From the NCBI GenBank assembly GCA_947444925.1, contig CANFBW010000020.1, positions 1-52,922 of the forward strand: a DNA stretch of 52,922 nt. Direction: 5' to 3'. The DNA comes from Flavobacteriales bacterium. GTDB lineage: Bacteria; Bacteroidota; Bacteroidia; Flavobacteriales_C; GCA-002722245. The notes beneath the pieces were generated by a model. That model searched no databases, was not told where the DNA came from, and saw only the letters and a list, made by a program, of their open reading frames with translations. Every line of letters starts with the position of its first letter. The stretch's first letter is position 1. This document shows, one piece after another, positions 32,453 through 41,300 of this stretch. Position numbers and translations under genes: made by a program.

Positions 32453-34351
32453 TTAATAAGCCCTTACATTCTTACCTTCCACATAATTGATGAAAGATCT
32501 GTTGACCACTTTATTTCCTCCAGGAGTAGGATAATCACCAGTGAAATACCAATCGCCAGTATGGTTAGGGCAAGCCTTGTGCAAATTATCAACGGTTTGA
32601 TATACCACTTCCACCATCGCATTGATGTCTTTTGGCGTAAGTAATTCGGTGATTTTTGCTGAGATTTCTTCGTCGCTGAAAGGGGCGTAAATCTCTTTTA
32701 CATAATTCACGATTTGCTCCTTCGGCAATTTTTCTTGCGCCTTTGCTTTGCGATACACATCGTCAATGACCGACTGTTGCCCTCTCTCCTTCAACAAAGA
32801 GATGGCCGCTTGAAAGGCAATAAAATCGCCCAGTTTCGCCATGTCGATGCCGTAACAATCGGGATAACGAATTTGTGGTGCAGACGATGCAATCACAATT
32901 TTTCGTGGATTGAGACGATCCATAATGCGTAAAATACTTTGTTTCAAAGTGGTCCCGCGAACAATAGAATCATCTATCAAAACCAAATTATCAACGCCTT
33001 TCTTCACCACCCCGTAGGTAGAGTCGTATACGTGCGCCACCAAGTCATTTCTGCCGCTGTCGCCAGTGATGAAGGTGCGCAACTTAGCGTCTTTGATAGC
33101 AATTTTTTCAGTACGAATAACAATGCGCAAAATCTTGTCGAGTTCGGCTTCTGTTAATCCTTGTTTAGACATCAACAATTCTTTCTGTTTCGCGATGCGG
33201 TGATCACTTAATCCGTCGCGCAAACCAAAGAACGAAGCTTCAGCTGTATTTGGAATGTATGAAAAAACGGTGTTTTCGAAATCAAAATCCACTGCTTGCA
33301 AGATGCGTGGCGCAAGGTATTTGCCCAAGCGCTTACGCTCCAAATAAATATCGGCATCGCTGCCTCGTGAGAAATAAATTCTTTCAAAAGAACATTCCTT
33401 GCGCTCGGCAGGCTCCTTCACCATTTGCTCGCTGATGTCACCGTTTTTTTTGATGATGAGCGCGTACCCAGGTTTAACAGGCTGAATAGATTCTATCGGT
33501 ACATTAAACGCTGTTTGTATCGCCGGTCGCTCCGAAGCAACAACAACTACCTCGTCGTCTTTGTAATAAAATGCCGGACGAATTCCCGCAGGATCTCTCA
33601 GCACAAAAGCATCACCATGACCAACCATGCCCACCATTGCATACCCACCATCAAAATCGCGAGATGCATTTTTCATGATCTTCTGAAGGTCAAGATGCAA
33701 TGCAATCTCCTCAGATATCTCCTGATTTGTTAAGCCTGCTGCCTTGTATTTGTGAAATAAATCTTGATTTTCGTTGTCAAGAAAATGTCCCATTTTTTCC
33801 AGTACAGTAACCGTATCACTGCGCTCCTTTGGATGCTGACCTAAGGTGACCATTCGGTCAAAAAGCTCGTCGACATTCGTTAGGTTGAAATTACCAGCAA
33901 GCACCAAATTTCGCGTTTTCCAGTTGCTTTGACGTAAGAAAGGGTGGCAGTATTCAATGCTGTTGCCGCCAAAAGTGCCGTATCGAAGGTGGCCCAACAA
34001 AAGCTCACCCATGAAAGGAATATTGTTTTTGAGCCACTGTGGATCGCGCAATCTCTCGGGGGCCTTTTCCTGTAGGGCTACAAAATTTGAATTTATTTTT
34101 TCAAAGATGTCTTTGATAGGTTGTGGGGAGTTGGATCGGTAGCGCGAGATGTAGCGTTTTCCTGGTCCAGAGTCCAATTTGATGGTCGCCACACCAGCGC
34201 CGTCTTGCCCACGGTTGTGCTGTTTCTCCATCATCAGCCACAGTTTATTAAGGCCGTACATTGAACTCCCGTATTTTTCGAGATAAAATTCTAAAGGCTT
34301 TAAAAGGCGTATCAATACGATACCGCATTCGTGTTTTATTGCATCACTCAT
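32453..34351 (-). CDS. purF: Amidophosphoribosyltransferase, long Bacteroidota form
   Basis: Transfers the glutamine amide to PRPP, making phosphoribosylamine, the first step of purine synthesis. The 632-residue chain starts at ATG 34351, so the N-terminal nucleophile is Cys9 after an 8-residue propeptide (MSDAIKHE-C), as in the propeptide-bearing Bacillus-type enzymes. 'NRGQDGAGVATI' marks the glutaminase domain, 'ECSFERIYFSRGSD' the linker, 'VLIDDSIVRGTTL' the PRPP loop, 'CYGIDM' follows. It is longer than the roughly 470-510 residues of Bacillus or E. coli PurF, with extra sequence in the glutaminase half and a C-terminal 'GDWYFTGDYPTPGGNKVVNRSF' tail, as in other Bacteroidota. The frame extends to a TTG at 34402, but that start is less likely. 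Confidence 0.88.
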   Translation of the reverse strand: MSDAIKHECGIVLIRLLKPLEFYLEKYGSSMYGLNKLWLMMEKQHNRGQDGAGVATIKLDSGPGKRYISRYRSNSPQPIKDIFEKINSNFVALQEKAPERLRDPQWLKNNIPFMGELLLGHLRYGTFGGNSIEYCHPFLRQSNWKTRNLVLAGNFNLTNVDELFDRMVTLGQHPKERSDTVTVLEKMGHFLDNENQDLFHKYKAAGLTNQEISEEIALHLDLQKIMKNASRDFDGGYAMVGMVGHGDAFVLRDPAGIRPAFYYKDDEVVVVASERPAIQTAFNVPIESIQPVKPGYALIIKKNGDISEQMVKEPAERKECSFERIYFSRGSDADIYLERKRLGKYLAPRILQAVDFDFENTVFSYIPNTAEASFFGLRDGLSDHRIAKQKELLMSKQGLTEAELDKILRIVIRTEKIAIKDAKLRTFITGDSGRNDLVAHVYDSTYGVVKKGVDNLVLIDDSIVRGTTLKQSILRIMDRLNPRKIVIASSAPQIRYPDCYGIDMAKLGDFIAFQAAISLLKERGQQSVIDDVYRKAKAQEKLPKEQIVNYVKEIYAPFSDEEISAKITELLTPKDINAMVEVVYQTVDNLHKACPNHTGDWYFTGDYPTPGGNKVVNRSFINYVEGKNVRAY

Positions 34352-34374
34352 TGGAAAGTCCTCAATTTGCGCTT

Positions 34375-34403
34375 CAAAGTTATCACAATTTATGGGAGGC
34401 AAA
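34375..34403 (-). promoter_or_regulatory. Candidate promoter for purF
   Basis: On the minus strand: TTTG (34403-34400), 17 bases, then TAACTTTG (34382-34375), a perfect TAnnTTTG. The spacing is at the short end of the reported range. It lies in the 57-base gap between the SGNH-like gene and the purF ATG, so purF can be transcribed apart from the acyltransferase genes. Confidence 0.45.
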
Positions 34404-34408
34404 CATTT

Positions 34409-35392
34409 TTACTTCAATTTATTTATGCGCAACGAAAGCGTATCCATAAAGTTCTGTGATGCTGCCGACTTCATCATAAGTGGCGAAATAAAATTTGCTC
34501 TTGCACCGCACGTGGCCAGATGGTCAAAACACCAATAGGCACTGCCCTTGCTGTTGCACAAGGAATCGATTTTTTGCAAAAATGCTAGCCTGTTGCGCTG
34601 CGTGCGCAATATTCCTGAGAATCCAGGCGACTCATATACAATAACCTGCACGCCTTTGGTGCGTGCCAAATCCATTATTTTCACAAAATACGTCTCCCGC
34701 GTGGCATTCCAAATGAAAGTCTTATCGGCTGCATCTTCTGGCGTATTGCCAAATTCATCTAGCTGAACATCGAACAACAAGCTATCGCTTTTTCGAGCAG
34801 GATCGAAGAAGGGACTAACTGCCGGTCGATGTTGCTCGTAGCCCTTACTCAAATAAGGCTTTTGTTTGCCGCTGTTCCAATGCTTGAGTCCTTGTAGTGC
34901 CGGAAAAAGAAGCATTCTTCCAAAATACGTGTAGCGCAACAATGGCAGGCGAATCCACGGTGCATAGTTGCTATCGAGCTCGCCGATGGTTGCACTCACA
35001 ATACTATCGGCTAAGAATGGAGCAAAGCGATAAGCATGAAAAGTATTGAAGCGCAAATCAAAGGACTCAGGCGTTACATAAAGCAATAGCATTTTAGGCG
35101 CCGGATTGCTTTTCAAAAAAAGATAGAAATGCAAATAATTATCGGCAAAATCGGAATGGTTCAAAGACAAGTTGTATACTGGACAGCTCAATTTTTTCTC
35201 CAAATAATCAGGATCAATAGTGAACAATGGCTCACAGGGACCCAACACCAGTGCTTCAGCACGCACCTTGCCTTGCCCAGCGTAGGACGCTTTTAAATTA
35301 AGATTGTGTGACAAACCAAAATACAACAAATAGTCAAGCGCAAATGCAGCAGCCATAACCAGTAACAACAATATGGTGAGTTTCTTTAACAT
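34409..35392 (-). CDS. MBOAT-associated SGNH-like protein (DltD/AlgJ-type), catalytic Ser absent
   Basis: The 327-residue protein has an N-terminal membrane anchor or signal (1-20) and a periplasmic SGNH-hydrolase-like domain. 'EALVLGPCEPLFTIDPDYLE' (46-65) sits where DltD and AlgX/AlgJ relatives have 'vlGsS....', so the nucleophile position is Cys53 rather than Ser. 'VYNLSLNHSDFADNY' (72-86) and 'MLLLYVTPESFD' (101-112) fit later blocks of the MBOAT-partner family. The C-terminal block normally carrying D-x-x-H-L-N is 'SPLMMKSAASQNF', without His. It begins on the last base of the MBOAT stop (TAATG overlap). It is probably the periplasmic partner of the MBOAT; whether it is an enzyme is unclear. 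Confidence 0.65.
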   Translation of the reverse strand: MLKKLTILLLLVMAAAFALDYLLYFGLSHNLNLKASYAGQGKVRAEALVLGPCEPLFTIDPDYLEKKLSCPVYNLSLNHSDFADNYLHFYLFLKSNPAPKMLLLYVTPESFDLRFNTFHAYRFAPFLADSIVSATIGELDSNYAPWIRLPLLRYTYFGRMLLFPALQGLKHWNSGKQKPYLSKGYEQHRPAVSPFFDPARKSDSLLFDVQLDEFGNTPEDAADKTFIWNATRETYFVKIMDLARTKGVQVIVYESPGFSGILRTQRNRLAFLQKIDSLCNSKGSAYWCFDHLATCGARANFISPLMMKSAASQNFMDTLSLRINKLK

Positions 35393-36780
35393 TAAAAACG
35401 CGCATAAATAAATTGTTCGCCATCACTAAATACCCCGAGCACAGCAATAAGTAGTAGGAAGGAAAACAGCCAACTCACACTGAATTTATCACTGTTGGCT
35501 TTTGCGTTGAGTTTGCCCTCAAAGAGTAAAAAAAGAAGCACGAGCAAAGCAGCTAAAGCACAATTAAAAAGATCATTGAGTTCTCCTCCTTTTCCTATAA
35601 CTGCCACAAAACCGGCCAACCAGTTGTGCGGCCAAAAAGTATTAAAAGAAAAAATATCTGTTGTTAGTTTGTAAACCACTTGCAGGTCGGCAGCGCGAAA
35701 AAACACATTGGCAAAACTCACTGTAACAAGAGTCAAGAACCAACCCAAAGCTTTTGGAATTTTTATTTGACGATGTTGTGCCAACAATTCAATGCTGAGG
35801 TAAAGCATATGGCAAACTCCCCAAAGTAAAAAGGTAAGGCCGATACCATGCCAGAATGCAGAAAAAAACAAGGTCAAAACAATGCCAAAAAATGCTGACC
35901 ACAAAGCGCTCTTTCGGAAATAATATGAAAAGGGGTAGTACACGTAGGCGCTCAGCCACTGCATCAAGGTGATGTGCCAGCGGCGCCAAAAATGGGTGAT
36001 GGATGTTGCCCGCAGGGGAAGAGCAAAATTTTCAGGCAAGTTAATGCCAAACATACGCGAAATGCCCAAAGCCATGTCAATGTAGCCTGAAAAATCAAAG
36101 TACACCTGCAGGGTAAAAAGCAATCCGCCAAAAAGTGCGGTGAATCCGTGCAAGGGATAGCTGCCTTCAAAAACTGCTGCACTCATTGGCGCCAAGCGAT
36201 CAGCGAGCACCAATTTTTTAAAAGCACCAAAAGCAAAACGGTTGGCACCAGAAACAAGGTTTTCTAATTTAAAAATCGGAGCGCTAAACAATGCTTTTTT
36301 TGCATTTTGATAAGTAATAACTGGACCGCACAACAATTTCGGAAAATAAGCAGCTGACAAAATATAATAGCCAGCCTTTTCTTCGGGCTTGATGCGTCCA
36401 ATTTTTATGTCAAAAAGATAGGCCATGTGCTGTAATGCGTAAAAGGATAGACCAAGTGTTAACATCAGCGTGGGTGTGGCGCTTCCCCTCCACGCTCCGT
36501 CCTCCAGAAGCAGTACTTTAAAAATTACCAGTTCAAAGAGCAAAATTGACAAACCCAATACGAACAAGACTTGCTTGTGCTTCGCGCTGGTAGAAATCAG
36601 TCGTCCCCAATAAAAAGCAAAAAAAGCATTGCCCAACAGCAAGAGAATTGCGCACCATTGCAAGTAAGCAATGAAAAGCAAACTGGCGAAAAACAAAACA
36701 TGCAGTGGATATTTAGAGCGGTAATAAAACAGCAAGCTTAGCGCCAAAAAAAAAACAAAATATAGTGCTTCCAACAACAT
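35392..36780 (-). CDS. MBOAT-family O-acyltransferase (AlgI/DltB-like)
   Basis: A 462-residue polytopic inner-membrane protein (about 10-11 hydrophobic segments). MBOAT marks: 'FPKLLCGPVITY' (146-157), 'VYFDFSGYIDMALGISRMFG' (226-245), 'FWRRWHITLMQWLSAYVYYP' (264-283, His269) and the catalytic 'SAFWHGIG' (307-314, His311). It transfers an acyl group across the membrane to a surface polymer. The ATG at 36780 overlaps the stop of the acyl carrier gene (TAATG), so the ACP is the likely donor. The acceptor could be an exopolysaccharide, a lipooligosaccharide or another glycan; sequence does not say. Confidence 0.9.
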   Translation of the reverse strand: MLLEALYFVFFLALSLLFYYRSKYPLHVLFFASLLFIAYLQWCAILLLLGNAFFAFYWGRLISTSAKHKQVLFVLGLSILLFELVIFKVLLLEDGAWRGSATPTLMLTLGLSFYALQHMAYLFDIKIGRIKPEEKAGYYILSAAYFPKLLCGPVITYQNAKKALFSAPIFKLENLVSGANRFAFGAFKKLVLADRLAPMSAAVFEGSYPLHGFTALFGGLLFTLQVYFDFSGYIDMALGISRMFGINLPENFALPLRATSITHFWRRWHITLMQWLSAYVYYPFSYYFRKSALWSAFFGIVLTLFFSAFWHGIGLTFLLWGVCHMLYLSIELLAQHRQIKIPKALGWFLTLVTVSFANVFFRAADLQVVYKLTTDIFSFNTFWPHNWLAGFVAVIGKGGELNDLFNCALAALLVLLFLLFEGKLNAKANSDKFSVSWLFSFLLLIAVLGVFSDGEQFIYARF

Positions 36781-37028
36781 TATACCGCACTTGTTTTTTG
36801 TGCAATGCAATCTACAATATCGCCCAATGTTTGAAAATCAGTTACCTCCACAAAAGAAAACCGTAGTGAGAAAGCCTCTTCAATTTTAGAAATCAAGGGC
36901 AAATGAGAAAAGGAATTCCACGCAGAAATATCAGCAGCGGCAGTGGATTCATCACAAACAAAACCGTTCAGCTTAAAGAAATCAATCACGATTTCCCCCA
37001 CTTTTTGTAAAATTTCTGCGTGCTCCAT
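36780..37028 (-). CDS. Acyl carrier protein dedicated to the adjacent MBOAT
   Basis: An 82-residue acidic helical protein starting at ATG 37028. The phosphopantetheine site is Ser39 in 'AWNSFSHLPLI' (36-46), where the usual Asp before Ser is Asn; 'KIEEAFSLRF' and 'FQTLGDIVDCIA' are typical ACP helix 2 and 3 segments. It is more like the DltC/AcpA-type single-domain carriers next to MBOAT genes than like fatty-acid ACP, which usually has 'DSLD'. First gene of a trio with the MBOAT and SGNH-like genes (one-base stop/start overlaps). A ligase that would load it (DltA or acyl-ACP synthetase type) is not in the window. Confidence 0.85.
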   Translation of the reverse strand: MEHAEILQKVGEIVIDFFKLNGFVCDESTAAADISAWNSFSHLPLISKIEEAFSLRFSFVEVTDFQTLGDIVDCIAQKTSAV

Positions 37029-37046
37029 AGCGCTAAAATACAAAAC

Positions 37047-37080
37047 AAAAAAAGGCGGATGATGAGATCCGCCTTTTTTT
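37047..37080 (-). terminator. Intrinsic terminator after the CsgG/FlgO-like gene
   Basis: A 14-bp perfect stem (37047-37060 and 37067-37080, with GGCGGAT/ATCCGCC at its core) around a 6-base loop. On the minus strand it ends in seven T residues. It lies between the CsgG/FlgO-like gene (stop at 37095) and the ACP start at 37028, so the acyl trio probably needs its own promoter. Confidence 0.9.
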
Positions 37081-37094
37081 AAATCGATAAGCCA

Positions 37095-38210
37095 TCACTT
37101 TGACTTTTCAATTGACCAACCCATCGACAAGCCGAAGGTCCAACCACCTTTGTTTGGAATGGCATACAAATTCACCGGTATATTCAAATTGCCAGAGGTC
37201 AATGTTTTACCTACCGCGAAGACCCATGAACTGGTAATTCTATTTGCACCGCGACTGTCAAGACGATCCACAATGTTTATGTCTTTGCCTTTAAACTCAC
37301 CATTGTACTTATCCTGCTCCAAGTGCCAAGTGTTGTTCTCGTCGTAAAAACCTGACGTGTGTTGTTGAATATTGAAAGTTGGCCCAAAACCAAATTCCCA
37401 CTTTGATTTCTTCCAACGAAAACCATTGATGATAGACAAAGAAGGAATAAATTTTTGTTGTTCCATCCCACCAATCAATCCGAAAAATTCCACCAAAGCC
37501 ATTACATTTCCAGTGTTTAAATAGCGTGCCTCTGTGTGGTAGCCAAACTGAGTCATCAATGGTGAAATATCAAATCCCCCTTTGTTTTTTGGTGCCGCCA
37601 AAATAGCAGCATTTTGGCCGGTCAGCATTGAAACGCCAAAACGAGGACCCGACAAATTCAGCTTTCTAACATTGGGTTTGTCGACCAAATCAGCTTCATG
37701 CTTTTGAAAAAGATAAAGGTTTTCCAACTCCGTGTTGACAGGAGCTCCAAGCAAGCTTTCAATAGAAAAACGCACCAAAGCTTGCAGCTCTATCGGTTCA
37801 TAAATATACTCCTTCACTACAGCTGCTTCTTGCGCACCAGTTTGAACATTGTACTGTCGCAAACTGATGGCGAGCATTCTCCCTATTTTCTCTACAGTAC
37901 CTGAAACCACAAAATCCAAATGCAAATTGTGACCAACAGCAAGCACGCAACTCTTGCTCATACAATTGTTTTTTTCGAGGCTACTGCTTTTATAGTAATT
38001 GTCGATTTCATAGCGGTCAACAACTTCAAATTTTTGCAGTTTCTCAATTTCAATTCGAACAATAGATGTCACTTCATTTTGCGACAGTTCAATGCCTTGC
38101 ACATCAATGTATGTGACGCCCAGCAAGGGCAAGCGAGAAGGGTTTTGGCCAAAAGCTCTTGTTCCAAAAAACAACAGCGTAACGATTATAACTTTACTTA
38201 AACATTTCAT
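37095..38210 (-). CDS. CsgG/FlgO-like N-domain protein with possible C-terminal barrel
   Basis: A 371-residue protein from ATG 38210 (MKCLSKVIIVTLLFFGTRAFG, signal peptide 1-21). Residues about 25-160 resemble the CsgG/FlgO/TolB-N fold: 'LPLLGVTYIDVQGIELSQNEV', 'QKFEVVDRYEIDNYY', 'AVGHNLHLDFVVSGTVEKIGRMLAISLRQYNVQTG'. Residues about 190-371 have alternating aromatic beta strands and a C-terminal aromatic-rich end ('GWTFGLSMGWSIEKSK'), as in outer-membrane barrels. Two extra in-frame residues lie upstream only if a TTG at 38309 is used, which is less likely. It is not a known curli component: no csgA/B/E/F genes are near. Role unknown; a 10-bp dyad overlaps its promoter zone. Confidence 0.7.
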   Translation of the reverse strand: MKCLSKVIIVTLLFFGTRAFGQNPSRLPLLGVTYIDVQGIELSQNEVTSIVRIEIEKLQKFEVVDRYEIDNYYKSSSLEKNNCMSKSCVLAVGHNLHLDFVVSGTVEKIGRMLAISLRQYNVQTGAQEAAVVKEYIYEPIELQALVRFSIESLLGAPVNTELENLYLFQKHEADLVDKPNVRKLNLSGPRFGVSMLTGQNAAILAAPKNKGGFDISPLMTQFGYHTEARYLNTGNVMALVEFFGLIGGMEQQKFIPSLSIINGFRWKKSKWEFGFGPTFNIQQHTSGFYDENNTWHLEQDKYNGEFKGKDINIVDRLDSRGANRITSSWVFAVGKTLTSGNLNIPVNLYAIPNKGGWTFGLSMGWSIEKSK

Positions 38211-38212
38211 AA

Positions 38213-38244
38213 CTATAGTTTTTAAATGTGGAACAAAACTATAG
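38213..38244. repeat. 10-bp perfect inverted repeat just before the CsgG/FlgO-like gene
   Basis: CTATAGTTTT (38213-38222) and AAAACTATAG (38235-38244) form a perfect dyad around a 12-base spacer, ending two bases before the start codon at 38210. The right arm overlaps TAGTTTTG (minus strand, 38241-38234), a perfect TAnnTTTG -7 box. It could be an operator over the promoter or a leader hairpin. Confidence 0.5.
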
Positions 38245-38347
38245 GCAAAGCAGCGGTGCTTTGTATTGATGTTTGCGTCAACACACAAAATCAATTGCAA
38301 AAAATGCAAAAACCAAGAAGAATGTGATTGAATTAGGGCCTCGGCAA

Positions 38348-41300
38348 TTAGCGAATGATAGTCAAGCTGCCAGTTTTAGAATCTTTGGCACCACCAAAAT
38401 ACTGCACTTCAGCATAATATACATATGACTCCATGTTTTGTGGTTGTCCTTTGTAAATGCCGTCCCAGCCTTGGTTGATGTCACTTGACTCAAAAACAAT
38501 TTCACCCCAACGGTTGAAAATTCTGAAGGTCAAAAGCTTTTCAATACCCCAACCTTTCACAAATACAAGGTCATTGATTCCATCGGCATCGGGTGTAAAA
38601 GCGGTAGGCACATCCATCGTAAAAATTTTGCGAACACAAATCTTGTAGATTTTTGTAGACTCAAAACAATTCATCGTATCGCGCATCACCAGTTTGTAAG
38701 TGCCATCTTGCAAAACAATTAAACTTGGCATAGGGCAATCGGTACAACTCAAATTTTTAGTTTCACCGCTCGTCCAGTCATAGGTATAACCATCGCCATG
38801 ATCCGTTCCAAGTATGGTTGATTGACCAATGATGACGCAGGTATCTGTTAGGATGAAAGGAATCTGATTGTACACCGTAGCATTTACAGTTTTGGCCAAT
38901 ACACAGCTGTTGGTGTCGCTCACGGTAACCGTATACGCTGTGCTTTTACTTGGATGCGCAAGAGTTGATGCCTGATTTGGGGTACTCAAACTATCTGTTG
39001 GCGACCAAACGTAGTGGTAGCCCAACTTAGGAGTTGCCGATAATATTTTACTATCGCCAAAGCACATTGCTACATCACTGGTGCTGAAGGAAGGCTCAGC
39101 ACTCATCACTAATTTTTTCTCTGTAGTATCCTTGCAACCAGATGCATTGTCAGCAATGCGCAAAGACATGGTGTAGTTACCTACAGAAGCGATGGTTATT
39201 GGCGCGACAACCTGTCCATTAAATTTTTGTTGTGTTGGAGAAAGCACCCATTCCCATGAATCGGCACCACCCGAAGAATCGGTCACCGTTAATTTATCGC
39301 CCAAACACAATGCACTGTCACTGATGCCAAATCTTGCATAAGCATCGTGCAGTTGAACAGTGTGTTTCGGACTATTAGAGCAAGCCTTGCCAGCAGAGTA
39401 CACTGTTAATGAAACCGTGTTTATTCCCCCCGGAGGATAAAAATCAAATTTGTTGTACACAGGGTTTCCACCTTGCACTATTCTACCGCTAAAATCCCAT
39501 TCCCAAGTGGCAACGTCTTTTGCATTGACTATTGTGAACTTCACCGAATCACCGATACAAATTAAATTTTTATCGAGCGTGAAATCAGCTACAGGTCCCA
39601 CAATGGTAATAGCGCGCGTAGTGTCGTCTTGACAACCGAAAGAAGTTTGCGCCACCAACTTAGCATTGTAAGTTCCAGGTTGACCATAGGTAAATTTAAC
39701 GGGCGATTGCGGCAAAACCGGATCACCAGTACCCACATTCCAACTCACTACAGTAACTGGTGAATTGGCTGTGGAGTGATCGTAAAATGCAGCAACAAAA
39801 GGGTAACACAAGTTTGCGGTTGAATCGGCATTGCTGGTATATGAAGCAACAGGATACGATTGCACATCAATAAATGCTGACTTTGTCAAAGAGTCTTTAC
39901 AGCCATGCACGTCTTTTACAACCAATTTAACATCGTAAGGACCAGGAGCATTTTTGAAAGCATGCGCAACAACTGGATTGTTGTTCACCGTGGTAAGCGG
40001 ACTGCCGTCGCCAAAGTCCCAAGTGAATTGTGTATTTTGATTTCCCGCGGCGGTAAAAGTGGTAGCAACATTGGTGCACAAAGTTTGGTCAGCAGCACTA
40101 AATTCAGTAACAGGCAACCACGGCGTTACCACTTTCACAATACTGTCTTGACAGCCCAGTTTGTCGGTCACTATCATTTTGACTGAAAAGGGATTGCCAA
40201 CCTTTGATGAATAATTGTGTGTCGGCGATTTAATATTTGCCGTATTCGACAATGAAGTGGCGTCACCAAAATTCCATTGCCATGCAACCACCGCCGTATC
40301 TGAATGCGTGGTATCGTTAAATATCACTGGAAAAGGCAAACATCGAGAAGTATTGTCCATCGTGTATCCAGCAACGATGTGGTACACTTTCAAATTAAAA
40401 AAAGCAGTGTCTTTACATCCGTTTTGCGCACTAACAATCAAGCGCACGGTGTCCTTTCCAAAGTTCGCATACGTGTGTTTTGCAGTAGTAATGTTTGTAA
40501 GAGATGGCACTGAACCATCACCCCAATCCCAGCGGTAACCATTTTGACAAGCTGAGAAAACATCAACCGACGAGGCAGCGCTAAAAGTATGCTCTACTTG
40601 TCTACAGATAACAGCTGCTGTTGTAATCACCGCCTTTACTTGGCGCACCACAACATCAACAGTGTCGGCATAATCAGCACAACCCGACGTGCCATTGGTG
40701 CCCTTAAGAATAACTTGATAATTACCACTTGCCGCGTAGGTATGCGTTACAGTAGAATCGGTAGATCCTGCAACGATGATGGCATCACCAAAATTCCAAG
40801 TCCATGAATCAGCGCCAGAAATCTTTCCTTTAAAAGTATAGTCCAAAGGTTTGTCACACTGCGCCGAATAAGTCAACCGCGCAATAGGCCCTTTTAAAGT
40901 CACTGCATTTGTAATTGTTTTTGTACTCGAACAACCATTGTATACCGCAGTGAGCGTTACATCTTGCGGGCCAGCTACCCCGTTGAAAGAAGTTGTCCAC
41001 GTAGAGTCGCTTGCACAATCAGATACATTGCCTCCATCCGCAGTATAATGCCAAGCGCTTACTTTATTTCCTGGCGTTAAATCAGTAAAAGTCACCGCTT
41101 CATTCGGACAAACAGATGCAGAAGAAACAGAAAAATTAGTTGCTGTTACATCACCCACCTTTATCACAATCACATAACTCGTGTCCGTACATCCCTTTAC
41201 GTTACTCACATTTAACACTACTTTGTATTCACCTGGCGTATTGTAAGTATGTGGTGCTGGATTTTTAATGTTCGCTGTTTGATTGTCGCCAAAATCCCAA

